Positions 1 through 6,039 of a DNA stretch of 16,349 nucleotides are shown piece by piece. The DNA is from Sphingobium sp. Lineage in GTDB: Bacteria; Pseudomonadota; Alphaproteobacteria; Sphingomonadales; Sphingomonadaceae. Position 1 is the stretch's first letter; the number at the start of each line of letters is the position of its first letter. The notes beneath the pieces were generated by a model that searched no databases, had not been told where the DNA came from, and saw only the letters and a list, made by a program, of their open reading frames with translations. Both the position numbers and the translations under genes were made by a program. The stretch lies in assembly GCA_030148625.1 (NCBI GenBank), contig JASBTC010000076.1, positions 1-16,349 of the forward strand, in the 5' to 3' direction.

Positions 1-6
1 CCGCCA

Positions 7-15
7 TACGTTCAT
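7..15 (+). promoter_or_regulatory. Possible single LytTR-binding half-site
   Basis: TACGTTCAT fits the degenerate nine-base half-site commonly described for LytTR regulators (W-M-M-GTT-N-R-K). It lies upstream of a LytS/LytTR gene pair. Functional sites are normally two such repeats about 12-13 bases apart. No second copy is visible downstream, and the window edge prevents looking upstream. A chance match is quite possible. Confidence 0.15.
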
Positions 16-149
16 GAGCCGCGCCTATGCGCGTGGGCGCGGGTGGGTGCAATGGGTTTCGCGATGGTGGGGCGATTTGACATATTGCCGGCGACCGGAC
101 GAGCAGCCTGCGGCTTCACCTTCGCGCCGTGACGCGATACAGCGGCGCG

Positions 150-1247
150 ATGGCGAGCATCGGGCTCAAGCAACGGCCGTTCTTCGACGACAAGAACCGG
201 GCTTTCTGGAACCTTCAGTCGGCGGGCTGGGCGGGGTATCTCGTGCTGCGCGCATTGTCGGGCTTTTCGAACGGCTTTCCGCTCGAATTCCTGGTGCCGC
301 TGCTGATCCATGTCGTCACCGGCTATTCACTCACCCTGGTGCTCGGCGTCATCTATCGCATGGTGATCAGCCGCGCGCGGATCGTGACCTGGGGCGTCTC
401 GGTCGCCGCGATCATGATCGCGACCTTGTTGTTCGCGGTGATCGACGCCTGGGTGTTCTCGACGATCAACAAGCCGGACACGCCGCTGGCGACCAATCTC
501 GTGCTCGGCACGCTGACGCTCGATTTCACGATCCTCGCGGCCTGGTCGGCGCTTTATTACGCGATCAATTTCTACCTGATCGTCGAGGAACAGGCGGATC
601 AGCTCGTCAAGCTCGACGTCCAGGCGACCTCGGCGCAGCTGGCGATGCTGCGCTATCAGCTCAATCCCCATTTCCTGTTCAACACGCTCAATTCGATCTC
701 GACCCTGGTGCTGCTCAAGCAGACCGAGCGCGCGAACATGATGTTGTCGCGCCTGTCCTCCTTCCTGCGCTACACGCTGGCCAACGAGCCGACCGCGCAG
801 GTGACGCTGGCGCAGGAGGTGGAGACGCTGAAACTCTATCTGGAGATCGAGAAGATGCGCTTCGAGGACCGGCTGCGCACCCATTTCTCGATCGAGGACA
901 GCGCGGCAAAGGCACGATTGCCCTCGCTGCTGCTCCAGCCGCTCGTCGAGAACGCGATCAAATATGCCGTTACCCCGCAGGAGGAAGGCGCCGATATCTC
1001 GGTCGAAGCGCGGCTGGCCGGAGAACGGGTGCAGATCACCGTGTCCGACACCGGCCCGGGGTTGAAGGAGAACGCGATCAGGCCCAGCTATTCGACCGGA
1101 GTGGGTCTCGCAAATATCCGCGATCGCCTCGCCCAGGCATTCGGTCCCGAACATCGATTCGATGCGGGGTCGAAACCAAATGGCGGGTTCAGCGTTACGC
1201 TAGAGTTCCCGCTCATATTGGACGAACAGCCGAAAGTGGCCGCATGA
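150..1247 (+). CDS. LytS/YehU-type membrane sensor histidine kinase
   Basis: Probable inner-membrane sensor kinase that phosphorylates the LytTR regulator encoded directly downstream. The N-terminal half (about residues 20-145) has roughly four hydrophobic segments and no recognisable ligand domain. The His_kinase (PF06580) box follows, with the motif NPHFLFNTLNS and phospho-acceptor His174. An HATPase region comes next: N-box Asn268 in LVENAIKY, G1 motif DTGPGL starting at Asp300, and a GVGLANIRDRL G2 motif. Length (365 aa) is normal for the family. The start is uncertain. ATG 150 is preferred, but GTG 129 is in frame, adds seven residues, and neither has a clear Shine-Dalgarno. An in-frame TGA at 78-80 limits any further extension. 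The stop overlaps the next gene's start as ATGA, so the two are translationally coupled. The stimulus is unknown. Confidence 0.9.
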   Translation: MASIGLKQRPFFDDKNRAFWNLQSAGWAGYLVLRALSGFSNGFPLEFLVPLLIHVVTGYSLTLVLGVIYRMVISRARIVTWGVSVAAIMIATLLFAVIDAWVFSTINKPDTPLATNLVLGTLTLDFTILAAWSALYYAINFYLIVEEQADQLVKLDVQATSAQLAMLRYQLNPHFLFNTLNSISTLVLLKQTERANMMLSRLSSFLRYTLANEPTAQVTLAQEVETLKLYLEIEKMRFEDRLRTHFSIEDSAAKARLPSLLLQPLVENAIKYAVTPQEEGADISVEARLAGERVQITVSDTGPGLKENAIRPSYSTGVGLANIRDRLAQAFGPEHRFDAGSKPNGGFSVTLEFPLILDEQPKVAA

Positions 1248-2044
1248 CGATACGTACCATTCTGGTCGATGATGAATCCCTGGCGATCCAGGGGTTGAAG
1301 CTGAGACTGGAAGCCCATGATGATGTCGAAATCATCGATACCTGCCTGAACGGCCGCGAGGCCATCCGCTCGGTCAAGACCCATAAGCCCGATCTCGTTT
1401 TCCTCGATATCCAGATGCCCGGTTTCGACGGCTTTTCCGTCGTCCAGGGCCTGATGGAGGTCGAACCGCCGCTGTTCGTGTTCGTCACCGCCTATTCGGA
1501 TCACGCGATCCGTGCGTTCGAAGCGCAGGCGATGGATTATCTGATGAAGCCCGTCGAGCCCGAGCGCCTGGCCGACACGCTCGACCGTGTCCGTCAGCGG
1601 CTGACCGAAAAGCGCGGCCAGGAAGAGGTCGAACGGCTGAAGGAAGTGCTGTCAGAGGTCGCACCCGATGCGGTGGACCAAATCGCGGGCGATAGCGATG
1701 CGCATGCCGCCAATCGTTACGAGAAGCTGATCAACATCAAGGATCGCGGCCAGATCTTCCGCGTCGATGTGGATTCGATCGAGCGGATCGACGCCGCGGG
1801 CGACTATATGTGCATCTATACCGGCGATAATACGCTGATCCTGCGCGAAACGATGAAGGATCTGGAAAAGCGCCTCGATCCGCGCCGTTTCCAGCGTGTC
1901 CATCGCTCGACCATCGTCAATCTCGATCAGGTCAAGCAGGTGAAGCCGCACACCAATGGCGAATGTTTCCTGGTGCTCGATTCGGGCGCGCAGGTGAAAG
2001 TCAGCCGGTCCTATCGCGACGTGGTGGCGCGCTTCGTCCACTGA
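1244..2044 (+). CDS. LytTR-family response regulator
   Basis: DNA-binding response regulator of the AlgR/LytR/AgrA class and partner of the kinase just upstream, which it overlaps by four bases. The receiver domain (residues about 3-118) has the acidic pair Asp9/Asp10, phospho-acceptor Asp55 in FLDIQMPG, switch residue Thr82 in FVTAYS, and Lys102 in the MKP motif. A charged helical linker (about 120-160) leads to a LytTR domain (about 165-263). That domain contains the typical YEKLINIKDRGQIF opening, the IERIDAAGDYMCIY strand and the RVHRSTIVNLDQV motif. At 266 residues it is a standard full-length member. Targets cannot be read from the sequence. The kinase-regulator pairing is certain by synteny and family; the regulated process is unknown. 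Confidence 0.93.
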   Translation: MTIRTILVDDESLAIQGLKLRLEAHDDVEIIDTCLNGREAIRSVKTHKPDLVFLDIQMPGFDGFSVVQGLMEVEPPLFVFVTAYSDHAIRAFEAQAMDYLMKPVEPERLADTLDRVRQRLTEKRGQEEVERLKEVLSEVAPDAVDQIAGDSDAHAANRYEKLINIKDRGQIFRVDVDSIERIDAAGDYMCIYTGDNTLILRETMKDLEKRLDPRRFQRVHRSTIVNLDQVKQVKPHTNGECFLVLDSGAQVKVSRSYRDVVARFVH

Positions 2045-2064
2045 TCCCGGTTTCGTGAGGTTGC

Positions 2065-2091
2065 AGGGGGGCGGCATTGTCCGGGCCCCCT
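2065..2091. terminator. Possible convergent terminator hairpin
   Basis: AGGGGG at 2065-2070 pairs with CCCCCT at 2086-2091, with further partial GG/CC pairing inside. It lies between the convergent ends of the response regulator (2044) and the small exported protein (2113). There is no T-tract on either side, so intrinsic termination would be weak. Confidence 0.35.
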
Positions 2092-2112
2092 GAACCATCT
2101 GTGCGATGCGGC

Positions 2113-2418
2113 CTATTCCTGGCTGTCGTCGAGCACCTCGACCGCCCCGAAGCGATGGCCTTTCTCGATCATCTCCTTGCGGTAGTCGCTGCGCGCATCG
2201 GCGATCTCCCGGCGATATTCGCTCCACGCTTCCTCACGGTCGCTCGGCTTTCTGGCACGCCGCAAATCGCTGCTCAACTCGCGCCGCGCCTCGCTCATGT
2301 CGGTCTGATAGTCCCGCCAATAGGCATTGTCGGGATCGCCGACAGCCGGGCTGTCATGCGCAAGGGCGGGAGCGGCGAGTGCCGCGCCCAGGGTGAGCGC
2401 GATCGTCAATATGCGCAT
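2113..2418 (-). CDS. Small exported helical protein with internal repeat
   Basis: A 101-residue protein of unknown function. Residues 1-20 form a clean Sec signal peptide ending ALA before His21, so the mature 81-residue protein is periplasmic. The start is fixed by a good Shine-Dalgarno (AAGGAGA, 2424-2430 on the plus coordinates) a few bases upstream; upstream in-frame codons lack a signal sequence. The mature part is very charged and probably helical. It contains two related blocks starting at Trp34 (WRDYQTDMSEARREL) and Trp65 (WSEYRREIADARSDY), a visible duplication with 31-residue spacing. The gene is convergent with the response regulator and divergent from the nuclease gene. No domain family was recognised. 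The signal peptide, ribosome site and codon use make it a real gene rather than the overlapping plus-strand open frame. Confidence 0.75.
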   Translation of the reverse strand: MRILTIALTLGAALAAPALAHDSPAVGDPDNAYWRDYQTDMSEARRELSSDLRRARKPSDREEAWSEYRREIADARSDYRKEMIEKGHRFGAVEVLDDSQE

Positions 2419-2600
2419 GGAAGGTCTCCTTCTCGTCGATGAACCTCGCGCGGACAACGGACCGCGATCCGATCCTGCACCGCGCGTTGCGCCGGGCCGT
2501 GGCCATGACGGGGCGGCGTGATCGGTTGGCGATCGCCGCGATCGTTCACACCACGCTTGCCCATTTCCCCTGTCCGGATGCTGCCGCCTGACCGGCGGCC

Positions 2601-3224
2601 ATGGAGAAAATCTTGGTATTTCCCCGCAAATCGAGGCGAAACTGGCATCGCCATGAGCGCGAGATCCGGTTTTCCTCCACCAGCCGCCGGCGAACGGGCT
2701 GGAGCCGGCTTCGGATCACGATCCTCGCAGGCTGCCTGGCCGGGCTGGCCTATACGCAGGTCGACATGCCGGCCGGCATATGGCGCTGGCCGATCGTCTC
2801 GAGCGACACACCCAAGACGGTCGTGACCGATGATGGCACGCGGCCCGATCGTCTCATCCGCGATCGGGCAGGGGCCAATGTCCGATTCGGACTATGCCAT
2901 AGCGGCGGGGGGCAGAATTGCGTGGTCGATGGCGACACCTTCTGGGTGGATGGCGCCAAGATCCGCATCGCCGACATCGATACGCCCGAAACCCATCCGC
3001 CGCGCTGTGCGGCCGAAGCGGAACTGGGCGAGCGGGCGACGCGACGGCTGCAGGTGCTGCTCAATCAGGGCGCGTTCGACCTGGAGATTCTTGGACGCGA
3101 TACCGATCGCTACGGCCGCAAGCTTCGTATCGTCACGCGCGACGGCACGTCGATCGGCGGGATGCTGGTGTCGGAAGGCCTGGCGCGACCCTATGGTCGC
3201 GGCCGGCAGCCCTGGTGCGATTGA
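2601..3224 (+). CDS. Membrane-anchored thermonuclease (SNase-like) family protein
   Basis: Staphylococcal-nuclease-like (TNase, PF00565) protein of 207 residues. A basic N-terminus (1-36) is followed by one hydrophobic segment (about 37-53), suggesting an uncleaved membrane anchor with the nuclease domain in the periplasm. The domain (about 105-205) keeps the catalytic and calcium-binding set: Asp112 in DGDTF (D21 of S. aureus nuclease), Arg122 (R35), Asp127, Thr128 and Glu130 in DTPE (D40, T41, E43), and Arg173 in DRYGRK (R87). Activity is therefore plausible, on DNA or RNA with calcium by family knowledge. Three cysteines occur in or near the domain (CH before it, RCAAEA within, WCD at the end). 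ATG 2601 is the first possible start, because an in-frame TGA lies at 2589-2591; no strong ribosome site is visible. Confidence 0.85.
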   Translation: MEKILVFPRKSRRNWHRHEREIRFSSTSRRRTGWSRLRITILAGCLAGLAYTQVDMPAGIWRWPIVSSDTPKTVVTDDGTRPDRLIRDRAGANVRFGLCHSGGGQNCVVDGDTFWVDGAKIRIADIDTPETHPPRCAAEAELGERATRRLQVLLNQGAFDLEILGRDTDRYGRKLRIVTRDGTSIGGMLVSEGLARPYGRGRQPWCD

Positions 3225-3286
3225 CGATGCATCCTTGAGGGGCGGCGGTGCGTTGAGGGCGTCTCATCCAAGCGAAGGACAGCATC

Positions 3287-3535
3287 ATGACCGATATCAG
3301 CCAGATCCGCGAACATATGGACGTCATCGGCGCCGACGGCGTCCATGTCGGCACGGTCGACAAGGTCGAAGGTCATCGCATCAAGCTGACCAAGGCCGAC
3401 AGCGGGCAGGGCAGCCATGAAGGCCATCATCATTATATCTCGACCGGTCTGGTCGCGGACATAGAGGGCGATACGGTCCGCCTGTCGGCCAATGGCGATG
3501 TCGCGGTGACCTTCGAGGAAGAAGAAGCGGGCTGA
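3287..3535 (+). CDS. DUF2171 domain protein
   Basis: An 82-residue soluble protein matching the DUF2171 pattern: an opening IREHMDVIGADGVHVGTVDKVEGHRIKLTK-type strand set, a His-rich stretch (HEGHHHYI), then a second beta-rich part with DTVRLSAN. The family resembles PRC-barrel folds, is common in sphingomonads and related alphaproteobacteria, and has no established function. A GAAGGA ribosome site sits about eight bases before ATG. It follows the nuclease gene by 62 bases with no terminator between, so co-transcription is possible. It ends only 10 bases from the convergent kgtP stop, with no terminator-like hairpin in the gap. Confidence 0.85.
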   Translation: MTDISQIREHMDVIGADGVHVGTVDKVEGHRIKLTKADSGQGSHEGHHHYISTGLVADIEGDTVRLSANGDVAVTFEEEEAG

Positions 3536-3545
3536 CCGCCGGCCC

Positions 3546-4823
3546 TCAATCTTCCTTGATCATGCTGGTCTTCTGCGTATCCGGCACCAGCAGGAATGCG
3601 ATCGTCGCGACGCTGATCAGCGCGGTGATGTACCAGTAAAAGGCCGCTTCGACGCCCTGGTTCTTCAGCCAGAGCGCCACCGTCTCGGCGGTGCCGCCGA
3701 ATGCGGCATTGCCGATGGCGTAGGGCAGGGCGACGCCCAGTGTGCGGATATGTGCGGGGAACATCTCTGCTTTCACGACCGCGCCGATCGCGGTGTAGGG
3801 CGCGATCGCGACGAGCGGGATCAGGCTGAGCATGAAGGCGATGACGGGATCCGTCGTCGTCGACAGCATCGTGAAGATCGGCACGGTGACGAGCATGCCG
3901 GTCACGCCGAACCAGAGCAGCAATGGTTTGCGTCCGATCCGGTCGGACAACAGCCCGAGCAGCGGCTGGAGCAGCATGAAGATGACGAGCGCCAGCGCGG
4001 TGATCTGGGTGGCGGTTTCGCGGCCGAAGCCGCTGGTATTGACCAGGAATTTCTGGAGATAAGTGGTGTAGGCGTAAAAGGCCGAGGAACTGCCCGCGGT
4101 CATCATCACCAGCAATATGGTCGGGCGCAGATGCGCTTTCATCAGATGCCGCGCCGACGATGTCGGCTGTGCGGCGCGATCGATCGCCTTGAACGCGTCG
4201 GTTTCGGCCAGATTCCGGCGGAGCAGATAGACGGCGAGCGCGAGCAGCGCGCCGATCAGGAACGGGATGCGCCATGCCCAGCCCTCGATCGCCGCCTCGC
4301 TGAGCATCGCCTGCATCGCGAGCAGCACGCCCAGCGCGGTCAACTGGCCGCCGATCAACGTGACATATTGGAAACTCGAATAGAAACCGCGGCGATCGCG
4401 CGTCGCCATTTCGGAGAGATAGGTGGCGCTGGCACCATATTCGCCGCCGACCGAAAGGCCCTGGAGCATGCGCGCGAACAGCAGGATCATCGGCGAGAAT
4501 GCACCGGCCTGTTCGTAGGTGGGCGCGATCGCAATGATCAGCGATCCCGCGAACATCAGCCCGACCGACAGCGCCAGTCCGGCCTTGCGGCCATGCCTGT
4601 CGCCGTAAATGCCCATGACCCATGCGCCGAGCGGCCGCATCAGAAAGCCGACGGCGAAGATCGCGGCGGTGCTTAGCAACTGCGCGGTGGGGTCGCCTTT
4701 CGGAAAGAAGGCAGGCGCGAAATAGATGGCGAGCGACGCATAGGCGAACCAGTCATACCATTCGACGAGATTGCCGGCCGATCCGCCGATGATGGATTTC
4801 AATCTTTTGGCTTCGATCGACAT
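3546..4823 (-). CDS. kgtP: MFS permease, KgtP-like alpha-ketoglutarate:H+ symporter
   Basis: Inner-membrane transporter of the metabolite:H+ symporter family, closest from memory to E. coli KgtP (2-oxoglutarate permease, 432 aa; here 425 aa). Matching landmarks in order are GNLVEWYDWFAYASLAIYFA near the start, FLMRPLGAWVMG with the loop GDRHGRK, ARMLQGLSVGGEYGASATYLSEMA, SFQYVTLIGGQL, LLSDRIGRKPLL in the second half, and KAEMFPAHIRTLGVALPYAIGN. Twelve membrane segments are expected by family. The start at ATG 4823 is chosen because homology begins just after it (MSIEAKRLKSIIGGSAGN) and an AGGGGG ribosome site precedes it. The frame stays open far upstream, but only through repeat sequence. 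A hairpin-rich repeat starts 18 bases upstream of the ATG. The exact substrate (2-oxoglutarate or a related dicarboxylate) is inferred. Confidence 0.9.
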   Translation of the reverse strand: MSIEAKRLKSIIGGSAGNLVEWYDWFAYASLAIYFAPAFFPKGDPTAQLLSTAAIFAVGFLMRPLGAWVMGIYGDRHGRKAGLALSVGLMFAGSLIIAIAPTYEQAGAFSPMILLFARMLQGLSVGGEYGASATYLSEMATRDRRGFYSSFQYVTLIGGQLTALGVLLAMQAMLSEAAIEGWAWRIPFLIGALLALAVYLLRRNLAETDAFKAIDRAAQPTSSARHLMKAHLRPTILLVMMTAGSSSAFYAYTTYLQKFLVNTSGFGRETATQITALALVIFMLLQPLLGLLSDRIGRKPLLLWFGVTGMLVTVPIFTMLSTTTDPVIAFMLSLIPLVAIAPYTAIGAVVKAEMFPAHIRTLGVALPYAIGNAAFGGTAETVALWLKNQGVEAAFYWYITALISVATIAFLLVPDTQKTSMIKED

Positions 4824-4840
4824 GCGGCCCCCTGATCTGT

Positions 4841-4872
4841 TTCGGAAATGTGCGGAAGAGCACATTTCCGAA
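4841..4872. repeat. 13-bp perfect hairpin, outer part of REP-like element copy A
   Basis: TTCGGAAATGTGC (4841-4853) pairs perfectly with GCACATTTCCGAA (4860-4872) around a six-base GGAAGA loop. It abuts the long inverted repeat that follows and corresponds to the AATGCGC hairpin at 4955-4973 on the other side. It is 18 bases upstream of the kgtP start codon. Confidence 0.85.
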
Positions 4873-4954
4873 GCCGCACCGGCCCGCTCCCCCACCCGGC
4901 CTCCCAGACGATACTGCCGTTGGGAGGCCGGGTGGGGGAGCGGGCCGGTGCGGC
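4873..4954. repeat. 34-bp perfect inverted repeat (REP-like pair)
   Basis: The arm at 4873-4906 (GCCGCACCGGCCCGCTCCCC onward) is the exact reverse complement of 4921-4954, separated by a 14-base spacer. Each arm, with its outer hairpin, is one copy of the same element: GGAAATG-hairpin, then GCCGCACCGG, then a C-rich tail ending CCTCCCA. The whole is two copies head to head, as in BIME-type repeat pairs. It occupies the divergent region between kgtP and the lipoprotein gene. In-frame readings of it give spurious peptides such as RPAPPPGLP, which should not be annotated as genes. Confidence 0.9.
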
Positions 4955-4973
4955 AATGCGCCACAAGCGCATT
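4955..4973. repeat. Outer hairpin of REP-like element copy B
   Basis: AATGCGC (4955-4961) pairs with GCGCATT (4967-4973) around CACAA. Read on the minus strand it gives GGAAATGCGC..GCGCATT then GCCGCACC. This matches the order in copy A with two compensating base changes, TGTGC/GCACA versus TGCGC/GCGCA. Base-paired covariation suggests the hairpin itself is maintained. Confidence 0.8.
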
Positions 4974-5038
4974 TCCAAACAGCGTCTTATGTGCGGCGTC
5001 GCCGCGACGGGCAAGCGCGGGTGCGCGACGGGTGCGGC

Positions 5039-5066
5039 TTGTGCCGGTCGGTCCAGCGCTTATGCT
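5039..5066 (+). promoter_or_regulatory. Possible sigma-70-type promoter for the lipoprotein gene
   Basis: TTGTGC (5039-5044) and TATGCT (5061-5066) are separated by 16 bases. The predicted start would be about 25-30 bases before the ATG at 5100. The match is moderate and unconfirmed. Confidence 0.3.
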
Positions 5067-5099
5067 CGGGTCGGTATCGGTGGTTCTGGAAGGAATGGA

Positions 5100-5648
5100 A
5101 TGCGTAAGGCCGGCCTCGTCTCTCTGATTGCCCTGGCGGCGCTTGGCGGCTGTGTCCGTCCGAGCGAGCCCGCACCGCCGGCACCCGCGTCGCCGCCGAC
5201 CGCACCACCGCCACCGGCGCCCGTTCCGCCGCCGCCCGCGCCGGCAGGCGACTGGACCGATCGTCCGGCCACGCCGGGCGACTGGAGCTATCGCGAGGAT
5301 GCCGGCGGGTCGGTCGCGCAATTCGGTCAGCCCGGCGCGGCCGTGCGTTTCGCGATACGCTGTGAAAAGGCGGCGCGGCGCATTCGTTTCGAACGGTCGG
5401 GCGTGCTCGATCCGGGCAGCAGCGCGCGGCTGACCCTGACTTCGACCGCCGGCGCGTCGAGCTATGCGCTTGCCAATATCGGCGGTTCGCCGCCGAGCGT
5501 GGCGGCGTCGACGAACGCGAACGACGGCTTTCTCGACCGGCTGGTCTACACGCGCGGCCGTTTCCTGGTGCGCGCGGATGGGGCCGAGGAGATGGTTTTG
5601 CCCGGCTGGGCGGAGATTGCGCGGGTGGTGGAGGATTGCCGCGGCTGA
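5100..5648 (+). CDS. Proline-rich lipoprotein of unknown function
   Basis: A 182-residue predicted lipoprotein. Residues 1-17 form a short hydrophobic signal ending LGG before Cys18, a usable lipobox for acylation. A linker of almost only Pro, Ala and Ser (about 19-49) would hold the rest away from the membrane. The globular part (about 50-182) begins GDWTDRPATPGDWSYRED and is beta-rich, with two cysteines (in IRCEK and VEDC near the end) that could form a disulfide. No named domain was recognised. Similar GDW-containing proteins appear, from memory, to be widespread in sphingomonads. ATG 5100 is chosen because it directly precedes the signal peptide and follows a GGAAGGA site. An ATG at 5095 is in another frame. 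It is divergent from kgtP. Confidence 0.8.
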   Translation: MRKAGLVSLIALAALGGCVRPSEPAPPAPASPPTAPPPPAPVPPPPAPAGDWTDRPATPGDWSYREDAGGSVAQFGQPGAAVRFAIRCEKAARRIRFERSGVLDPGSSARLTLTSTAGASSYALANIGGSPPSVAASTNANDGFLDRLVYTRGRFLVRADGAEEMVLPGWAEIARVVEDCRG

Positions 5649-5715
5649 CGCGATTTCCGCCGGTTCGGCGCGAAGCGATGATTCTTGCTCAGAAAAAAAA
5701 TCAAAACAAGTCTTG

Positions 5716-5722
5716 TGTCGCG
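5716..5722 (+). promoter_or_regulatory. TGTCGCG motif, possible SciP site
   Basis: TGTCGCG matches the motif reported for Caulobacter SciP. It lies about 70 bases before the mini-ORF at 5794, in a locally AT-rich stretch following an A8 run (5693-5700). The same heptamer also occurs inside genes (745-751, 9070-9076), so a single copy is weak evidence. Confidence 0.2.
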
Positions 5723-5747
5723 AATCGGGATGATTCACACATTGGTC

Positions 5748-5761
5748 GTGCCAAGCGGCAC
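5748..5761 (+). other. Short hairpin before the mini-ORF
   Basis: GTGCC and GGCAC (5748-5752 and 5757-5761) pair perfectly around AAGC, ending 17 bases upstream of the strong Shine-Dalgarno. It could be part of the 5' leader of the mini-ORF transcript. Confidence 0.35.
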
Positions 5762-5777
5762 AAAGGCTTCAACAAGC

Positions 5778-5792
5778 GAAAGGAGGTGATCC
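5778..5792 (+). promoter_or_regulatory. Near-maximal Shine-Dalgarno sequence
   Basis: GAAAGGAGGTGATCC is complementary over 14-15 consecutive bases to the 3' end of bacterial 16S rRNA (GGATCACCTCCTTT and beyond). GGAGG ends seven bases before the ATG at 5794, a good initiation distance. Ordinary ribosome sites in this window match only 5-7 bases. Confidence 0.75.
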
Positions 5793-5793
5793 G

Positions 5794-5850
5794 ATGTCTC
5801 ATGGTTCAGCAATGAGGTCGGTTCAGTCCGTTCGGGGGACGCGCGGCTAA
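5794..5850 (+). CDS. 18-residue mini-ORF (leader peptide or microprotein)
   Basis: ATG to TAA encodes MSHGSAMRSVQSVRGTRG. It is too short for homology-based identification, but its position behind an almost perfect anti-16S sequence argues that ribosomes load here. The peptide is basic (four Arg, one His), Ser- and Gly-rich, and has no hydrophobic segment. It lacks a run of one amino acid, so classical attenuation by a specific tRNA is not evident. The coding end overlaps a potential CGCGC/GCGCG stem (5840-5844 with 5853-5857) that encloses the stop codon. A terminator follows 55 bases later, so the natural transcript would be only about 200 bases. It may be a leader peptide, a microprotein, or a ribosome-binding regulatory RNA; the data do not decide. 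Confidence 0.5.
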   Translation: MSHGSAMRSVQSVRGTRG

Positions 5851-5862
5851 TAGCGCGATCAC

Positions 5863-5897
5863 TGGTCTCCCGGGCTGGAAACTCCGGCCGCTGACCA
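5863..5897 (+). ncRNA. Nested hairpin after the mini-ORF
   Basis: An outer stem TGGTC (5863-5867) with GACCA (5893-5897) encloses an inner stem GGCTGGA (5873-5879) with TCCGGCC (5883-5889), the latter with one U-G pair and an AAC loop. It lies between the mini-ORF stop and the terminator at 5906. The ordered structures (stop-codon stem, nested hairpin, terminator) suggest a structured RNA, though its class was not recognised. Confidence 0.45.
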
Positions 5898-5905
5898 TGT
5901 TAGGG

Positions 5906-5940
5906 GGTTGCCGGGCCATTAGGCCCGGCAGCCTCTTTTC
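5906..5940 (+). terminator. Strong intrinsic terminator of the mini-ORF transcript
   Basis: GGTTGCCGGGCC (5906-5917) pairs over 12 bases with GGCCCGGCAGCC (5922-5933), including one U-G pair, around an ATTA loop. It is followed by TCTTTTC. The shape and U-run fit a Rho-independent terminator on the plus strand. Confidence 0.85.
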
Positions 5941-6039
5941 ATATCCGCCGCAGTTGCGCCAAGGCGCATATGAATACGGCTGAACATCAATAATTTAAGA
6001 GATGCTGCGGCGCGGAATGTTGAGATTCCGCATTTTTTT
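5941..6039 (+). ncRNA. Candidate small RNA segment between two terminators
   Basis: The roughly 100 bases between the terminators at 5906-5940 and 6012-6039 can fold on themselves. CGCCGCAG (5946-5953) is complementary over eight bases to CTGCGGCG (6005-6012), enclosing an AT-rich, probably single-stranded core and a small GCGCC/GGCGC hairpin. A terminator then ends it. No convincing promoter is seen in front, so it could be an independent small RNA, a processed read-through product, or the far end of the mini-ORF transcript. Confidence 0.35.
6012..6039 (+). terminator. Second intrinsic terminator with T7 tract
   Basis: GCGGAAT (6012-6018) pairs perfectly with ATTCCGC (6025-6031) around GTTGAG, followed by A and seven T (6033-6039). 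The U-run lies only on the plus-strand side, so it stops transcripts coming from the left. The only such source is the mini-ORF region or the lipoprotein gene. Confidence 0.85.

Noticed and set aside
14..2044. A 676-codon open frame covering both the kinase and the response regulator
   Set aside because: Only the part from ATG 1244 encodes a recognisable protein. The first 1230 bases are the kinase gene read in another frame, open only because of high GC.
2528..2537. Palindrome GGCGATCGCC upstream of the nuclease gene as an operator
   Set aside because: GCGATCGC-type palindromes are frequent in such GC-rich DNA, and nothing ties this one to a regulator.
4753..5127. Small open frames with RPAPPPGLP-type peptides on both strands
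   Set aside because: They are translations of the inverted repeat and its flanks, not genes.
5653..5680. Hairpin CGCCG-GTT-CGGCG as a terminator for the lipoprotein gene
   Set aside because: The stem is only five pairs and no T-run follows on the plus strand.
3546..5738. Extension of kgtP to a 730-residue protein
   Set aside because: The KgtP homology starts at 4823. The added part runs through the REP-like repeat and antisense to the lipoprotein gene, and resembles no known protein domain.
5778..5792. Possible remnant of a 16S rRNA gene 3' end on the minus strand
   Set aside because: Identity stops after 15 bases; neither the preceding 16S sequence nor a following spacer or tRNA is present. 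The position before an ATG explains it better as a Shine-Dalgarno.
6012..6039. Second terminator as a minus-strand signal
   Set aside because: The U-run exists only for plus-strand transcription; the minus-strand side is followed by GC-rich sequence.
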